Source: Moraxellaceae bacterium (lineage in GTDB: Bacteria > Pseudomonadota > Gammaproteobacteria > Pseudomonadales > Ketobacteraceae). Taken from it: 5,525 nt of DNA. Position numbers and translations under genes: made by a program. The DNA is taken from the NCBI GenBank assembly GCA_002402125.1, contig NVVG01000005.1, forward strand, positions 14,820 through 20,344, in the 5' to 3' direction. The notes under the pieces were generated by a model. It did not search any database and was not told the DNA's origin. It saw nothing but the letters and a program-made list of their open reading frames with translations. Below, piece by piece: positions 1-5,525 of the stretch (its first letter is position 1; each line of letters opens with the position of its first letter).

Positions 1-46
1 GTATGGTCGGAAGGTATCGTTTGCCGATTTAGCATCGTTTTAATGC
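1..46. other. Unassigned left edge, downstream of ggt
   Basis: This is the 46-base stretch beyond the stop codon of the minus-strand gamma-glutamyltransferase gene. Plus-strand frame 2 is open from the edge to a TAA at 41-43 and reads YGRKVSFADLASF. It could be the tail of a convergent gene, but 13 residues cannot be identified. A 5-bp inverted repeat (AGCAT 31-35, ATGCT 43-47) has no flanking T-run in the ggt direction, so I do not call it a terminator. Confidence 0.2.
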
Positions 47-1834
47 TCACTGCACGCTAGCTTGGCCTACTCCGCGAGGGTCAGAGGCGGCAGTCACTTT
101 GCCAGTGTCTTGATTCCACAAAATCGCCTGCATGTTGCCGTAACGGCGTCCAACGGGTTTGAGTGTATGCCCTCGTTGTTGTAGTTGTTCTATTTCCATC
201 GCTGAGAAGGTATTTGGCTCAATTTGGATAACATCAGGCAAATACTGATGATGGAAGCGGTTACGAGAGACCCAGTCTACGGTGGGATTGCCATCAATTG
301 CTTCGAGTAAACCCAAAAACACCATGGTTATGATGCGGCTGCCGCCGGGGGTGCCCAAAATGGCTATTTGTTTGCCTTGGATGTTAGTGAATTCGGCAAA
401 GGTTGGGGTCATGCTAGAGAGTGGCCTTTTGCCGGGTTCGATGGCATTGGCGTGAGATCCCACCAGGCCGTAGGCATTTGGAGAACCTGGCTGAGCGGAA
501 AAGTCATCCATTTCATTGTTAAGCAATACACCGGTGCCGGGTACGGTGAAACCGGATCCGAATGGCAGGTTAATGGATAAGGTTGCAGAGACATAGTTGC
601 CGTCCTTATCGATGACCGATAGGTGGGTGGTGTGGGTGCCACTATGGTTGCCCATGGGTTTGCCTAATGTGTTGCTGGCAGTGGCTTTATCCAAACTAAT
701 GGATTGGGTCAGTTTTTTTGCATGCTGTGGGTCGGTTAACATGGCTATTGGAACCGGATGGAAGTCACTATCACCCAAGTGCTCAGCCCTATCTCGATAG
801 GCTCGCCGCATTACTTCGACTAAGACATGTGTTTTGCCGATAGGGTCCAAGGATGTGTATTTCATCACCTCTAGCATATTGAACATTTCTGCGAGTGCGA
901 TGCCTCCAGAAGACGGAGGCGGTGCAGATATGACTTTTACTTGGGTGTCGGCATTGTTATAGGTGAAGGTTATTGGCGGGCGCTCGACAATGTTGTATTC
1001 CGATAGGTCTGCTAGTTGCCAAATCCCCCCCGCTTGGCTGACCCCTGCTACTAATTTCTCTGCAATCGGACCTAGATAAAAACCATCCCTACCGTTTGCT
1101 GCTAGGGCCCGCAGAGTGTTGGCGAGGTTTTGCTGGGTAATGATGCTATCGGTGGTTAATGTGTTGGAGTTTATCGTGCCTGAGGTTCTAGTGTCGTTGA
1201 GAAAGGTTGACCGGCTTGCTGGAAAGCGAGACAACACTTTGTCACGAAACCCCACAAGCTTTAAATAGACCCGGTCGACTTGAAAACCTTGTTCGGCATG
1301 GCCAATGGCGCTGGCCAATGTGTCTTTTAGCTCAAGCTTACCGTAATGTTTAGCAATATGGTCAAAGGCCGCTGGTTGCCCAGGAATGCCGGCGCTGAGA
1401 GGGCCGTTAACGGCAAGGTCACGATTTACTTTGCCTTGATCATCCACATACATGTCGTGTGTGGCGGCCAGTGGCGCTTTTTCTCTTGCGTCGATCATCA
1501 CCTCTTTGCCATCGCTGGCGCGATGTAATAACCAGAAGCCGCCTCCGCCGATACCGGCGCTGTATGGCTCTACGACACCTAGCACAGATGCTACAGCGAT
1601 GGCTGCATCAAAGGCATTACCACCTTTGGCAAGGATTTCCATGCCTGCTTTAGTTGCTAGTGGGTGCGCGCTAGCGATGGCTGGTTGGGCAAGAGGCTGC
1701 GGTGTACCGAGTGTTGGAGGTGTTTGCTGGCAGCCCGAAAATAATAAGGCAACCAAGGCAATGGTGGCGATGGCCGTTTTGGATATGACGGTTTTGGAAA
1801 TGATGGCTTTCGAAATGATGGTAATTGGACTCAT
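47..1834 (-). CDS. ggt: Gamma-glutamyltransferase (gamma-glutamyltranspeptidase), predicted lipoprotein
   Basis: This 595-residue N-terminal nucleophile hydrolase cleaves the gamma-glutamyl bond of glutathione and related compounds, and hydrolyses the glutamyl group or transfers it to amino acids or peptides. Residues 1-34 look like a signal peptide with a hydrophobic core at 21-32 and a lipobox-like LFSGC, so C35 would be lipidated; the following Gln fits outer-membrane sorting, exposing the enzyme to the periplasm. The -3 residue is Phe, which is less usual. In the motif HTTHLSVIDKDGN, T402 is the expected autoprocessing nucleophile, giving an alpha chain of about 36-401 and a beta chain of 402-595. 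Also visible are R117 (IDAREKAP, glutamate carboxylate binding), the NNEMDDFS motif (439-446) followed by a lid-loop-like segment, PLSSM (471-475), TPGGSR (495-500) and the terminal ASDPR. Length is close to the E. coli enzyme (about 580). The start has an AGGG at 1843-1846, 8 bases upstream. Identity is secure; lipidation is inferred. Confidence 0.96.
   Translation of the reverse strand: MSPITIISKAIISKTVISKTAIATIALVALLFSGCQQTPPTLGTPQPLAQPAIASAHPLATKAGMEILAKGGNAFDAAIAVASVLGVVEPYSAGIGGGGFWLLHRASDGKEVMIDAREKAPLAATHDMYVDDQGKVNRDLAVNGPLSAGIPGQPAAFDHIAKHYGKLELKDTLASAIGHAEQGFQVDRVYLKLVGFRDKVLSRFPASRSTFLNDTRTSGTINSNTLTTDSIITQQNLANTLRALAANGRDGFYLGPIAEKLVAGVSQAGGIWQLADLSEYNIVERPPITFTYNNADTQVKVISAPPPSSGGIALAEMFNMLEVMKYTSLDPIGKTHVLVEVMRRAYRDRAEHLGDSDFHPVPIAMLTDPQHAKKLTQSISLDKATASNTLGKPMGNHSGTHTTHLSVIDKDGNYVSATLSINLPFGSGFTVPGTGVLLNNEMDDFSAQPGSPNAYGLVGSHANAIEPGKRPLSSMTPTFAEFTNIQGKQIAILGTPGGSRIITMVFLGLLEAIDGNPTVDWVSRNRFHHQYLPDVIQIEPNTFSAMEIEQLQQRGHTLKPVGRRYGNMQAILWNQDTGKVTAASDPRGVGQASVQ
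1770..1829. repeat. Four imperfect 15-bp tandem repeats in the ggt signal-peptide region
   Basis: Four contiguous 15-base units lie at 1770-1784, 1785-1799, 1800-1814 and 1815-1829 on the plus strand, each starting ATG(G/A). Adjacent units match at about 12, 12 and 10 of 15 positions. Read in the ggt frame, they encode the pentad pattern I-S-K-[AT]-[IVA], seen as IISKAIISKTVISKTA, in the positively charged start of the signal peptide. The unit is a multiple of three, so gain or loss of copies keeps the frame. It would change the length and charge of the n-region, adding or removing one lysine per unit. Confidence 0.75.
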
Positions 1835-1838
1835 GATG

Positions 1839-1877
1839 TTATCCCTGCTGTTTCACAATAAATGCCGCAGGGGATAA
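1839..1877 (-). promoter_or_regulatory. Inverted repeat overlapping the ggt ribosome binding site
   Basis: The left arm TTATCCCTGC (1839-1848) is complementary to the right arm GCAGGGGATAA (1867-1877) over ten base pairs with a single bulged G, enclosing an 18-base loop. In the minus-strand transcript the arm nearest ggt contains GCAGGGAT, the likely Shine-Dalgarno sequence 8 bases before the ATG, so the hairpin would hide it. No U-run follows the stem (the next bases are CATC then ATG), so this does not look like an intrinsic terminator. It could limit translation of ggt relative to the upstream ferredoxin. The pairing is seen; its function is inferred. Confidence 0.5.
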
Positions 1878-1907
1878 TAACGCGAGACGAGTCAGTTTAG
1901 GAAGTGA

Positions 1908-2156
<249 letters not shown>

Positions 2157-2269
2157 TTACAGTTCTCTAATAGAAAATCGGTTAATACAAAGGCTATTTT
2201 AACAGCATGAGAAAGCTTTTCCACCGAGAAGCTGTGTGGGTTTTATGATCAGGGTGCTAAGGGCTGCCA
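2157..2269 (-). promoter_or_regulatory. coaD-fdx intergenic region with a possible ferredoxin promoter
   Basis: The 113-base gap is long enough for an independent ferredoxin promoter. The best candidate on the minus strand is a -35-like TGGAAA (plus-strand complement at 2218-2223) and a -10-like TAAAAT (complement at 2196-2201), separated by 16 bases, with a leader of about 35 bases. The -35 matches the sigma-70 consensus at only 4 of 6 positions and overlaps a hairpin, so this is tentative. No other gene is visible in the gap. Confidence 0.25.
2209..2233 (-). terminator. Weak terminator-like hairpin after coaD
   Basis: AGCTTTTC (2214-2221) and GAGAAGCT (2226-2233) form an 8-bp stem around the four-base loop CACC. 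In the minus-strand transcript, the direction of coaD, one pair becomes an A-C mismatch and the stem is followed by UUCUC rather than a full U-run. Some attenuation of read-through from coaD to the ferredoxin gene is possible, but strong termination is unlikely. Confidence 0.25.
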
Positions 2270-2797
<528 letters not shown>

Positions 2798-2842
2798 TTA
2801 CCTCAAGGCTTGACCCTAAGGCTACCGTGAAACCCAGTTGAT

Positions 2843-2870
2843 AATATAAACAACAATTCCTTCATTTGAA
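2843..2870 (-). promoter_or_regulatory. Candidate coaD promoter
   Basis: On the minus strand, a -35-like TTCAAA (complement at 2865-2870) is followed after 16 bases by a -10-like TATATT (complement at 2843-2848). This would give a coaD leader of about 80-85 bases. Each box matches the sigma-70 consensus at 4-5 of 6 positions. This is the best leftward candidate seen in the 239-base divergent region, but it is unproven. Confidence 0.3.
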
Positions 2871-2924
2871 TGCCGTAAGAGCGCATAAAGCCTGTGTGTG
2901 ATGGGGGCAGATTATGTCGCTAAC

Positions 2925-2945
2925 GTTATGATAAAGTTATGATAA
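2925..2945 (+). repeat. Two 10-bp direct repeats GTTATGATAA, 11-base period
   Basis: GTTATGATAA occurs exactly at 2925-2934 and again at 2936-2945, one base apart, so the repeat centres are 11 bases apart, about one turn of B-DNA. The pair lies 47 bases upstream of the M48 peptidase start and just before or over its probable promoter. Such spacing suits two protein subunits binding the same DNA face. It could equally be a chance AT-rich duplication; each copy also contains a -10-like TATGAT. Confidence 0.4.
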
Positions 2946-2966
2946 GGTTGGGCTTGGATGTATAAC
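2937..2966 (+). promoter_or_regulatory. Candidate promoter for the M48-AIM24 cluster
   Basis: TATAAC at 2961-2966 matches the sigma-70 -10 consensus at 5 of 6 positions. TTATGA at 2937-2942 is 18 bases upstream but is a poor -35 (3 of 6), so an activator could be needed. It would give a short leader of about 20 bases. The weak -35 falls within the second GTTATGATAA repeat, so a protein bound there would affect initiation directly. Confidence 0.3.
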
Positions 2967-2983
2967 CCTAATAAAGACAGCAT

Positions 2984-2987
2984 GGAG
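2984..2987 (+). promoter_or_regulatory. Ribosome binding site of the M48 gene, bearing on start choice
   Basis: GGAG lies 4 bases before the ATG at 2992 and 7 bases before the next in-frame ATG at 2995. The second spacing is nearer the usual optimum, so the protein may begin MAGTIDSG and be one residue shorter than annotated. Confidence 0.5.
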
Positions 2988-2991
2988 ATCA

Positions 2992-4206
2992 ATGATGGCG
3001 GGTACGATTGACAGCGGGGCAGGGCAATACCAAGGACATGGATTTCACAATACCTTGCCCGGTGGCAAGTCATCTGGAGAGATTACCGTTACCGGTACGG
3101 TAATCCAATTTCAATGCGATGCCGCGATGCACGCTTTTGCTATCAAAGGAGCTGAATTTTCTCTAGGTGGTGCCAGTGATCGATTAGTTTTTATCAAACA
3201 CTCTGATCATCCCGAATGGTCTTTCTATACCAGTGATCGGAGCATTCTTGATGATGTATGTTTGCAAAACAACCCGTCAATATCACAACAGCTAGTAAAG
3301 GCGAAACAAACTCGTTGGTTTAATCATAGCCTGTTGCTGGCGGTCATTGGTTTGGTTGTATTATTACCCATGTTATTTATATCCAATATTGATACCTTGA
3401 CGGGGATAGCGGCAAAACAGGTACCTGCGAATTGGGAGTATAATTTAGGCCAAGCCGTGTATGCGCAATACAAAATTAGCCAGCGTTTCATGTCTGAACA
3501 GATAACCGAGGAGGTATTGATCCCCGTGGTTAATCCATTGTTGATGGCGTTAGAATCGGCGGCATCAGATCAAATGCAAGGCGCTCCACGGTTTACCCCG
3601 CAGATAGCCATAGTGGATGATCCTGAGATCAATGCATTTGCCTTGCCTGGCGGTTTTGTCGTTATCAATTCAGGTTTGATATTGGCCGCTGACTCGGCGG
3701 ATGAGGTGTTGGGTGTTTTAGCCCATGAGTTGTCCCATGTCTCAGAACAGCACAGTATTCGTAATATCATTAGTGCCGCCAGTGTATATTTGACGGTAGA
3801 CCTGTTATTAGGTGATGTGACCGGGCTGGCGGCCCTGATTGCTGATGCCGCTCCCTTGCTGTTGCATCAGCAATTCTCGCGAGGTTTTGAACATGATGCG
3901 GATAGCAAAGGTTATGAATTATTAACCCGGGCTAACATTGACCCATTAGGGTTGACGCGTTTTTTTGAGAAAATTATCCAGCAACGTAAAGAACAACTAG
4001 ACAACGTTGAAGACAAAACAGCACGGGAACTAATGGTGATTGCCGAAGGCTTGTTCAGTACTCATCCCGCGACTGAAGAGCGGATTGAATATATTCAATC
4101 ATTGGCTAAAGATAACCATGGACCTTATGTGGATCTGACATTGTCGTTTGCCGAATTAAAACAAGCGGTAAAAGATTTCGTTGTAACAACGGGCGATAGA
4201 AATTAG
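2992..4206 (+). CDS. M48-family zinc metalloprotease, membrane anchored, with N-terminal extra domain
   Basis: This 404-residue protein has three parts. Residues 1-95 are a beta-rich domain (GTIDSGAGQY onward, ending WSFYTSDRSILDD), which I believe corresponds to the DUF7092 type found ahead of some M48 peptidases. Residues 113-131 form one hydrophobic segment preceded by K103, K105 and R108. Residues about 150-375 are an M48 peptidase of the OMA1/LoiP/BepA group: NAFALPGGFVVINSGL (214-229), the zinc site HELSH (H245, E246, H249), E300 as third ligand in RGFEHDAD, and FSTHPATEERI (355-365). There is no cleavable signal. By the positive-inside rule the N-domain would be cytoplasmic and the protease periplasmic. 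A second hydrophobic stretch (259-291) may associate with the membrane. All catalytic residues are present, so it should be active; the substrate is unknown. It is the first gene of an apparent operon with two AIM24-family genes. Confidence 0.9.
   Translation: MMAGTIDSGAGQYQGHGFHNTLPGGKSSGEITVTGTVIQFQCDAAMHAFAIKGAEFSLGGASDRLVFIKHSDHPEWSFYTSDRSILDDVCLQNNPSISQQLVKAKQTRWFNHSLLLAVIGLVVLLPMLFISNIDTLTGIAAKQVPANWEYNLGQAVYAQYKISQRFMSEQITEEVLIPVVNPLLMALESAASDQMQGAPRFTPQIAIVDDPEINAFALPGGFVVINSGLILAADSADEVLGVLAHELSHVSEQHSIRNIISAASVYLTVDLLLGDVTGLAALIADAAPLLLHQQFSRGFEHDADSKGYELLTRANIDPLGLTRFFEKIIQQRKEQLDNVEDKTARELMVIAEGLFSTHPATEERIEYIQSLAKDNHGPYVDLTLSFAELKQAVKDFVVTTGDRN
3081..3105. repeat. 25-base near-palindrome inside the M48 gene
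   Basis: GATTACCG (3081-3088) is mirrored exactly by CGGTAATC (3098-3105), and the bases between are one T plus the perfect palindrome TACCGGTA (3090-3097). Twenty-four of 25 bases are therefore symmetric around one extra T. In RNA it would give an 8-bp stem about 90 bases into the coding region. It encodes ITVTGTVI, a peptide that is itself repetitive, so amino-acid constraint may explain part of the symmetry. Confidence 0.5.
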
Positions 4207-4211
4207 CACTG

Positions 4212-4280
4212 CCCAATCATAAAACCCAACTACATATTTCAACTACAATATCCAATAACCCAATTCAACAACAAAAATCT
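4212..4280 (+). other. G-less C/A-rich spacer between the M48 and first AIM24 genes
   Basis: Sixty-nine consecutive plus-strand bases contain no G (33 A, 21 C, 15 T). The stretch begins six bases after the M48 stop codon and ends just before the ribosome-binding region of the AIM24 gene. C-rich, G-free untranslated RNA is unstructured and resembles Rho utilisation sites, so it may reduce read-through into the AIM24 genes; alternatively it keeps the leader open for ribosomes. No reading frame or promoter is evident in it. Confidence 0.55.
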
Positions 4281-4304
4281 GTAAGACAGGGAGCGTAAGG
4301 AAAA

Positions 4305-4970
4305 ATGAAGAGTGAAATTAAAGGCGGTAAGGCTTTTTCGTATATTGATGTGACCTTGGCACCAGGGGAAACTTTGACGACAGAATCTGATGCGATGTCA
4401 AGCATGGCGTCGGATCTGGACTTAAAAGCGCAACTCAATGGTGGGTTTGTAGTAGGCATTTTGCGGAAGTTTTTAGGTGGAGAAACCTTATTTGTTAGTC
4501 AATTCACCAATAACACCGATGGTGATCGAGCGCTTACTATCGTGCAGCCAACACCTGGCGAGATTAAATGTGTAGATTTGGCTGGCAGCATGCTGTATTT
4601 GCAGCCGGGTGCGTTTTTAGCCTGTACGGATGGTGTTCAGCTAGGTCTCAAGTGGGCCGGCTTTACTTCGTTTATTGCTCGTGAAGGTTTGTTTCGTATG
4701 GTTGTTAGCGGAAATGGAAAAGTATGGTATGGCGCATATGGCGCTTTGTTAGAAAAGGAAATTGATGGCGAGTATATCGTTGATACCAGTCATCTGGTCG
4801 CATACGATCCAACAATAACGCTAAAGCTACAACTAGCAGGTGGTATTTTTTCTAGCTTGTTTGGGGGTGAAGGCTTGGTGACTCGGGTCGAAGGCAAAGG
4901 AAAAATTGTACTTCAGACGCGTAGTATTTCTGGATTAACCAGTTGGTTGAATCCTAAATTTTTCTGGTAG
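4305..4970 (+). CDS. AIM24 / TIGR00266-family protein, first copy
   Basis: This 221-residue protein belongs to the AIM24 family (COG2013/TIGR00266), whose fold resembles the TRAP RNA-binding protein and whose bacterial function is not established. The N-terminus shows the family pattern (LAPGETLTTESDAMSSM, 18-34). Three related segments follow: GGETLFVSQF (58-67), AREGLFRMVVSGNGKVW (125-141) and GGEGLVTRVEGKGKIVLQTRS (187-207), consistent with internal pseudo-threefold symmetry. The C-terminus QTRSISGLTSWL is typical of full-length members. There is no signal peptide or clear membrane helix, so it is probably cytoplasmic or peripheral to the membrane. It lies 98 bases after the M48 gene on the same strand. 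A Shine-Dalgarno-like AGGGAG (4288-4293) and TAAGGA (4296-4301) precede the ATG; the latter is rather close. Yeast Aim24 is a mitochondrial inner-membrane protein linked to MICOS; a comparable role here is inference only. Confidence 0.88.
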   Translation: MKSEIKGGKAFSYIDVTLAPGETLTTESDAMSSMASDLDLKAQLNGGFVVGILRKFLGGETLFVSQFTNNTDGDRALTIVQPTPGEIKCVDLAGSMLYLQPGAFLACTDGVQLGLKWAGFTSFIAREGLFRMVVSGNGKVWYGAYGALLEKEIDGEYIVDTSHLVAYDPTITLKLQLAGGIFSSLFGGEGLVTRVEGKGKIVLQTRSISGLTSWLNPKFFW

Positions 4971-4984
4971 TTGTACTTTTTACC

Positions 4985-5008
4985 TAAAAATGCGCGACGG
5001 TTTTTTTA
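4985..5008 (+). terminator. Weak terminator-like element between the AIM24 genes
   Basis: An A-run (4986-4990), a short GC-rich core (GCGCGACGG, 4992-5000) and seven T (5001-5007) follow the first AIM24 stop codon by about 15 bases. The A and T runs can pair, but the core forms hardly any stem, so termination would be partial at best. The gap as a whole (4971-5095) shows no convincing promoter for the second AIM24 gene. Confidence 0.25.
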
Positions 5009-5082
5009 TATAAGTGCATGGACTAAATTTAATGGGCGAGTTTATTGAGTAAGTGACTATCCCACTGAAAAAACACATTATT

Positions 5083-5087
5083 AGAGG
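5083..5087 (+). promoter_or_regulatory. Ribosome binding site of the second AIM24 gene
   Basis: AGAGG lies 8 bases before the ATG at 5096 and supports that start. A different ATG at 5088 directly abuts the motif and reaches TGA after one codon, so it is not a usable start. Confidence 0.6.
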
Positions 5088-5095
5088 ATGCAGTG

Positions 5096-5525
5096 ATGCA
5101 AGTAGAATTCGTACATCAACCGGGAAATACCGCCGCAAAAGTAATATTGGAACAAGGTGAAACCTGTACCGCAGAATCAGGTGCCATGATTGCCATGAGT
5201 GGTAATATGGATATCACCACAACTACCCATAAAAAAGGCAGTGGTGGATTGTTAAAAGCGATTAAGCGAAAGATTGCCGGGGAATCATTGTTCTTAAATC
5301 ACTTTGAACCATTAAATGGTAGCGGAGAAGTTTGGTTGGGTACCGCGTTATCGGGAGATATGTTTGTCCTAGATTTGGAGAATGAGAACCTGATAGTGCA
5401 GGGTAGTTCATTTCTAGCTTGTGAAGATAACATTGATATTGACTTGGGGTGGCAGGGGTTTAAATCCATATTTTCCGGTGAAAGTGTTTTTTGGGTAAAT
5501 GTTAGCGGCAAGGGAAAAGTTATCG
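5096..5525 (+). CDS. AIM24 / TIGR00266-family protein, second copy, cut by window edge
   Basis: The first 143 codons are present and open to the edge; the stop lies outside. The start MQVEFVHQPGNTAAK and LEQGETCTAESGAMIAMSG (18-36) follow the family pattern of an N-terminal beta strand, GE-x-x-x-x-ES-x-AM and a downstream hydrophobic segment. AGESLFLNHF (61-70) and SGESVFWVNVSGKGKV (127-142) correspond to the GGETLFVSQF and AREGLFRMVVSGNGKV segments of the preceding protein, so the two are paralogues. They are well diverged, including in the linker HKKGSGGLLKAIKRKI (45-60), which is unusually basic. No signal peptide is present. It lies 125 bases downstream of the first copy on the same strand. 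The two may form hetero-oligomers or have split roles; neither can be decided here. Confidence 0.87.
   Translation, partial: MQVEFVHQPGNTAAKVILEQGETCTAESGAMIAMSGNMDITTTTHKKGSGGLLKAIKRKIAGESLFLNHFEPLNGSGEVWLGTALSGDMFVLDLENENLIVQGSSFLACEDNIDIDLGWQGFKSIFSGESVFWVNVSGKGKVI

Noticed and set aside
31..47. Terminator hairpin after ggt (AGCAT/ATGCT)
   Set aside because: The stem is only 5 bp with a 7-base loop, overlaps the stop codon region and lacks a U-run in the ggt transcript.
1452..1877. Plus-strand open frame of 141 codons opposite ggt
   Set aside because: It is antisense to well-supported ggt codons, has a low-complexity methionine-rich end caused by the 15-bp repeats, and resembles no family.
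2805..2823. AAGGCT direct repeat in the divergent region
   Set aside because: Six-base copies 13 bases apart are readily expected by chance and do not line up with a promoter.
2810..2845. Plus-strand promoter from TTGACC (2810-2815) with GATAAT (2840-2845)
   Set aside because: Both boxes look good alone, but the 24-base spacer is far too long for sigma-70 and no -10 is found at 16-18 bases.
2904..2921. Possible sigma-54 promoter (GG...GC elements) before the M48 gene
   Set aside because: The GG and GC elements are 11 bases apart rather than 10, and the flanking bases do not match TGGCAC/TTGCA, so the spacing rules it out.
4971..5082. Separate promoter for the second AIM24 gene
   Set aside because: AT-rich -10-like sequences exist (for example TATATA near 5007), but none has a credible -35 at the correct spacing.

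Overview
The window looks like chromosomal DNA of a gammaproteobacterium, probably a free-living or marine relative of Pseudomonas, Cellvibrio or Oceanospirillum. The basis is the protein families, a CoaD close to the E. coli enzyme, an Alvin-type 2[4Fe-4S] ferredoxin, and the order coaD - ferredoxin - gamma-glutamyltransferase, which as I recall also occurs in Pseudomonas aeruginosa (PA0363-PA0362-PA0361). Nothing indicates a phage, plasmid, insertion sequence, CRISPR array, tRNA or rRNA.

Left half (47-2752), all on the minus strand and read right to left: coaD (phosphopantetheine adenylyltransferase, coenzyme A synthesis), a small ferredoxin gene, then a gamma-glutamyltransferase predicted to be an envelope lipoprotein. 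The gaps are 113 and 73 bases, so the three may be partly co-transcribed. The ferredoxin-ggt gap holds an inverted repeat that would pair with the ggt ribosome binding site. The ggt signal peptide begins with a 15-bp tandem repeat that encodes a pentapeptide repeat.

A 239-base divergent intergenic region (2753-2991) separates this housekeeping cluster from a plus-strand cluster. It holds a plausible coaD promoter and, near the plus-strand gene, two exact 10-bp direct repeats spaced one helical turn apart.

Right half (2992-5525), plus strand: a membrane-anchored M48 zinc metalloprotease with an extra N-terminal domain, followed by two AIM24/TIGR00266-family genes. The second of these is cut by the window edge. 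No substrate or phenotype can be read from the sequence. The arrangement suggests a small membrane-quality or stress module: AIM24 proteins and M48 peptidases such as OMA1 both act at the mitochondrial inner membrane in eukaryotes, and here relatives of both sit in one apparent operon. This is the most interesting part of the window. The gap before the first AIM24 gene contains 69 consecutive bases with no G. The gap between the AIM24 genes contains a weak terminator-like element.

No gene-free stretch exceeds 300 bases.
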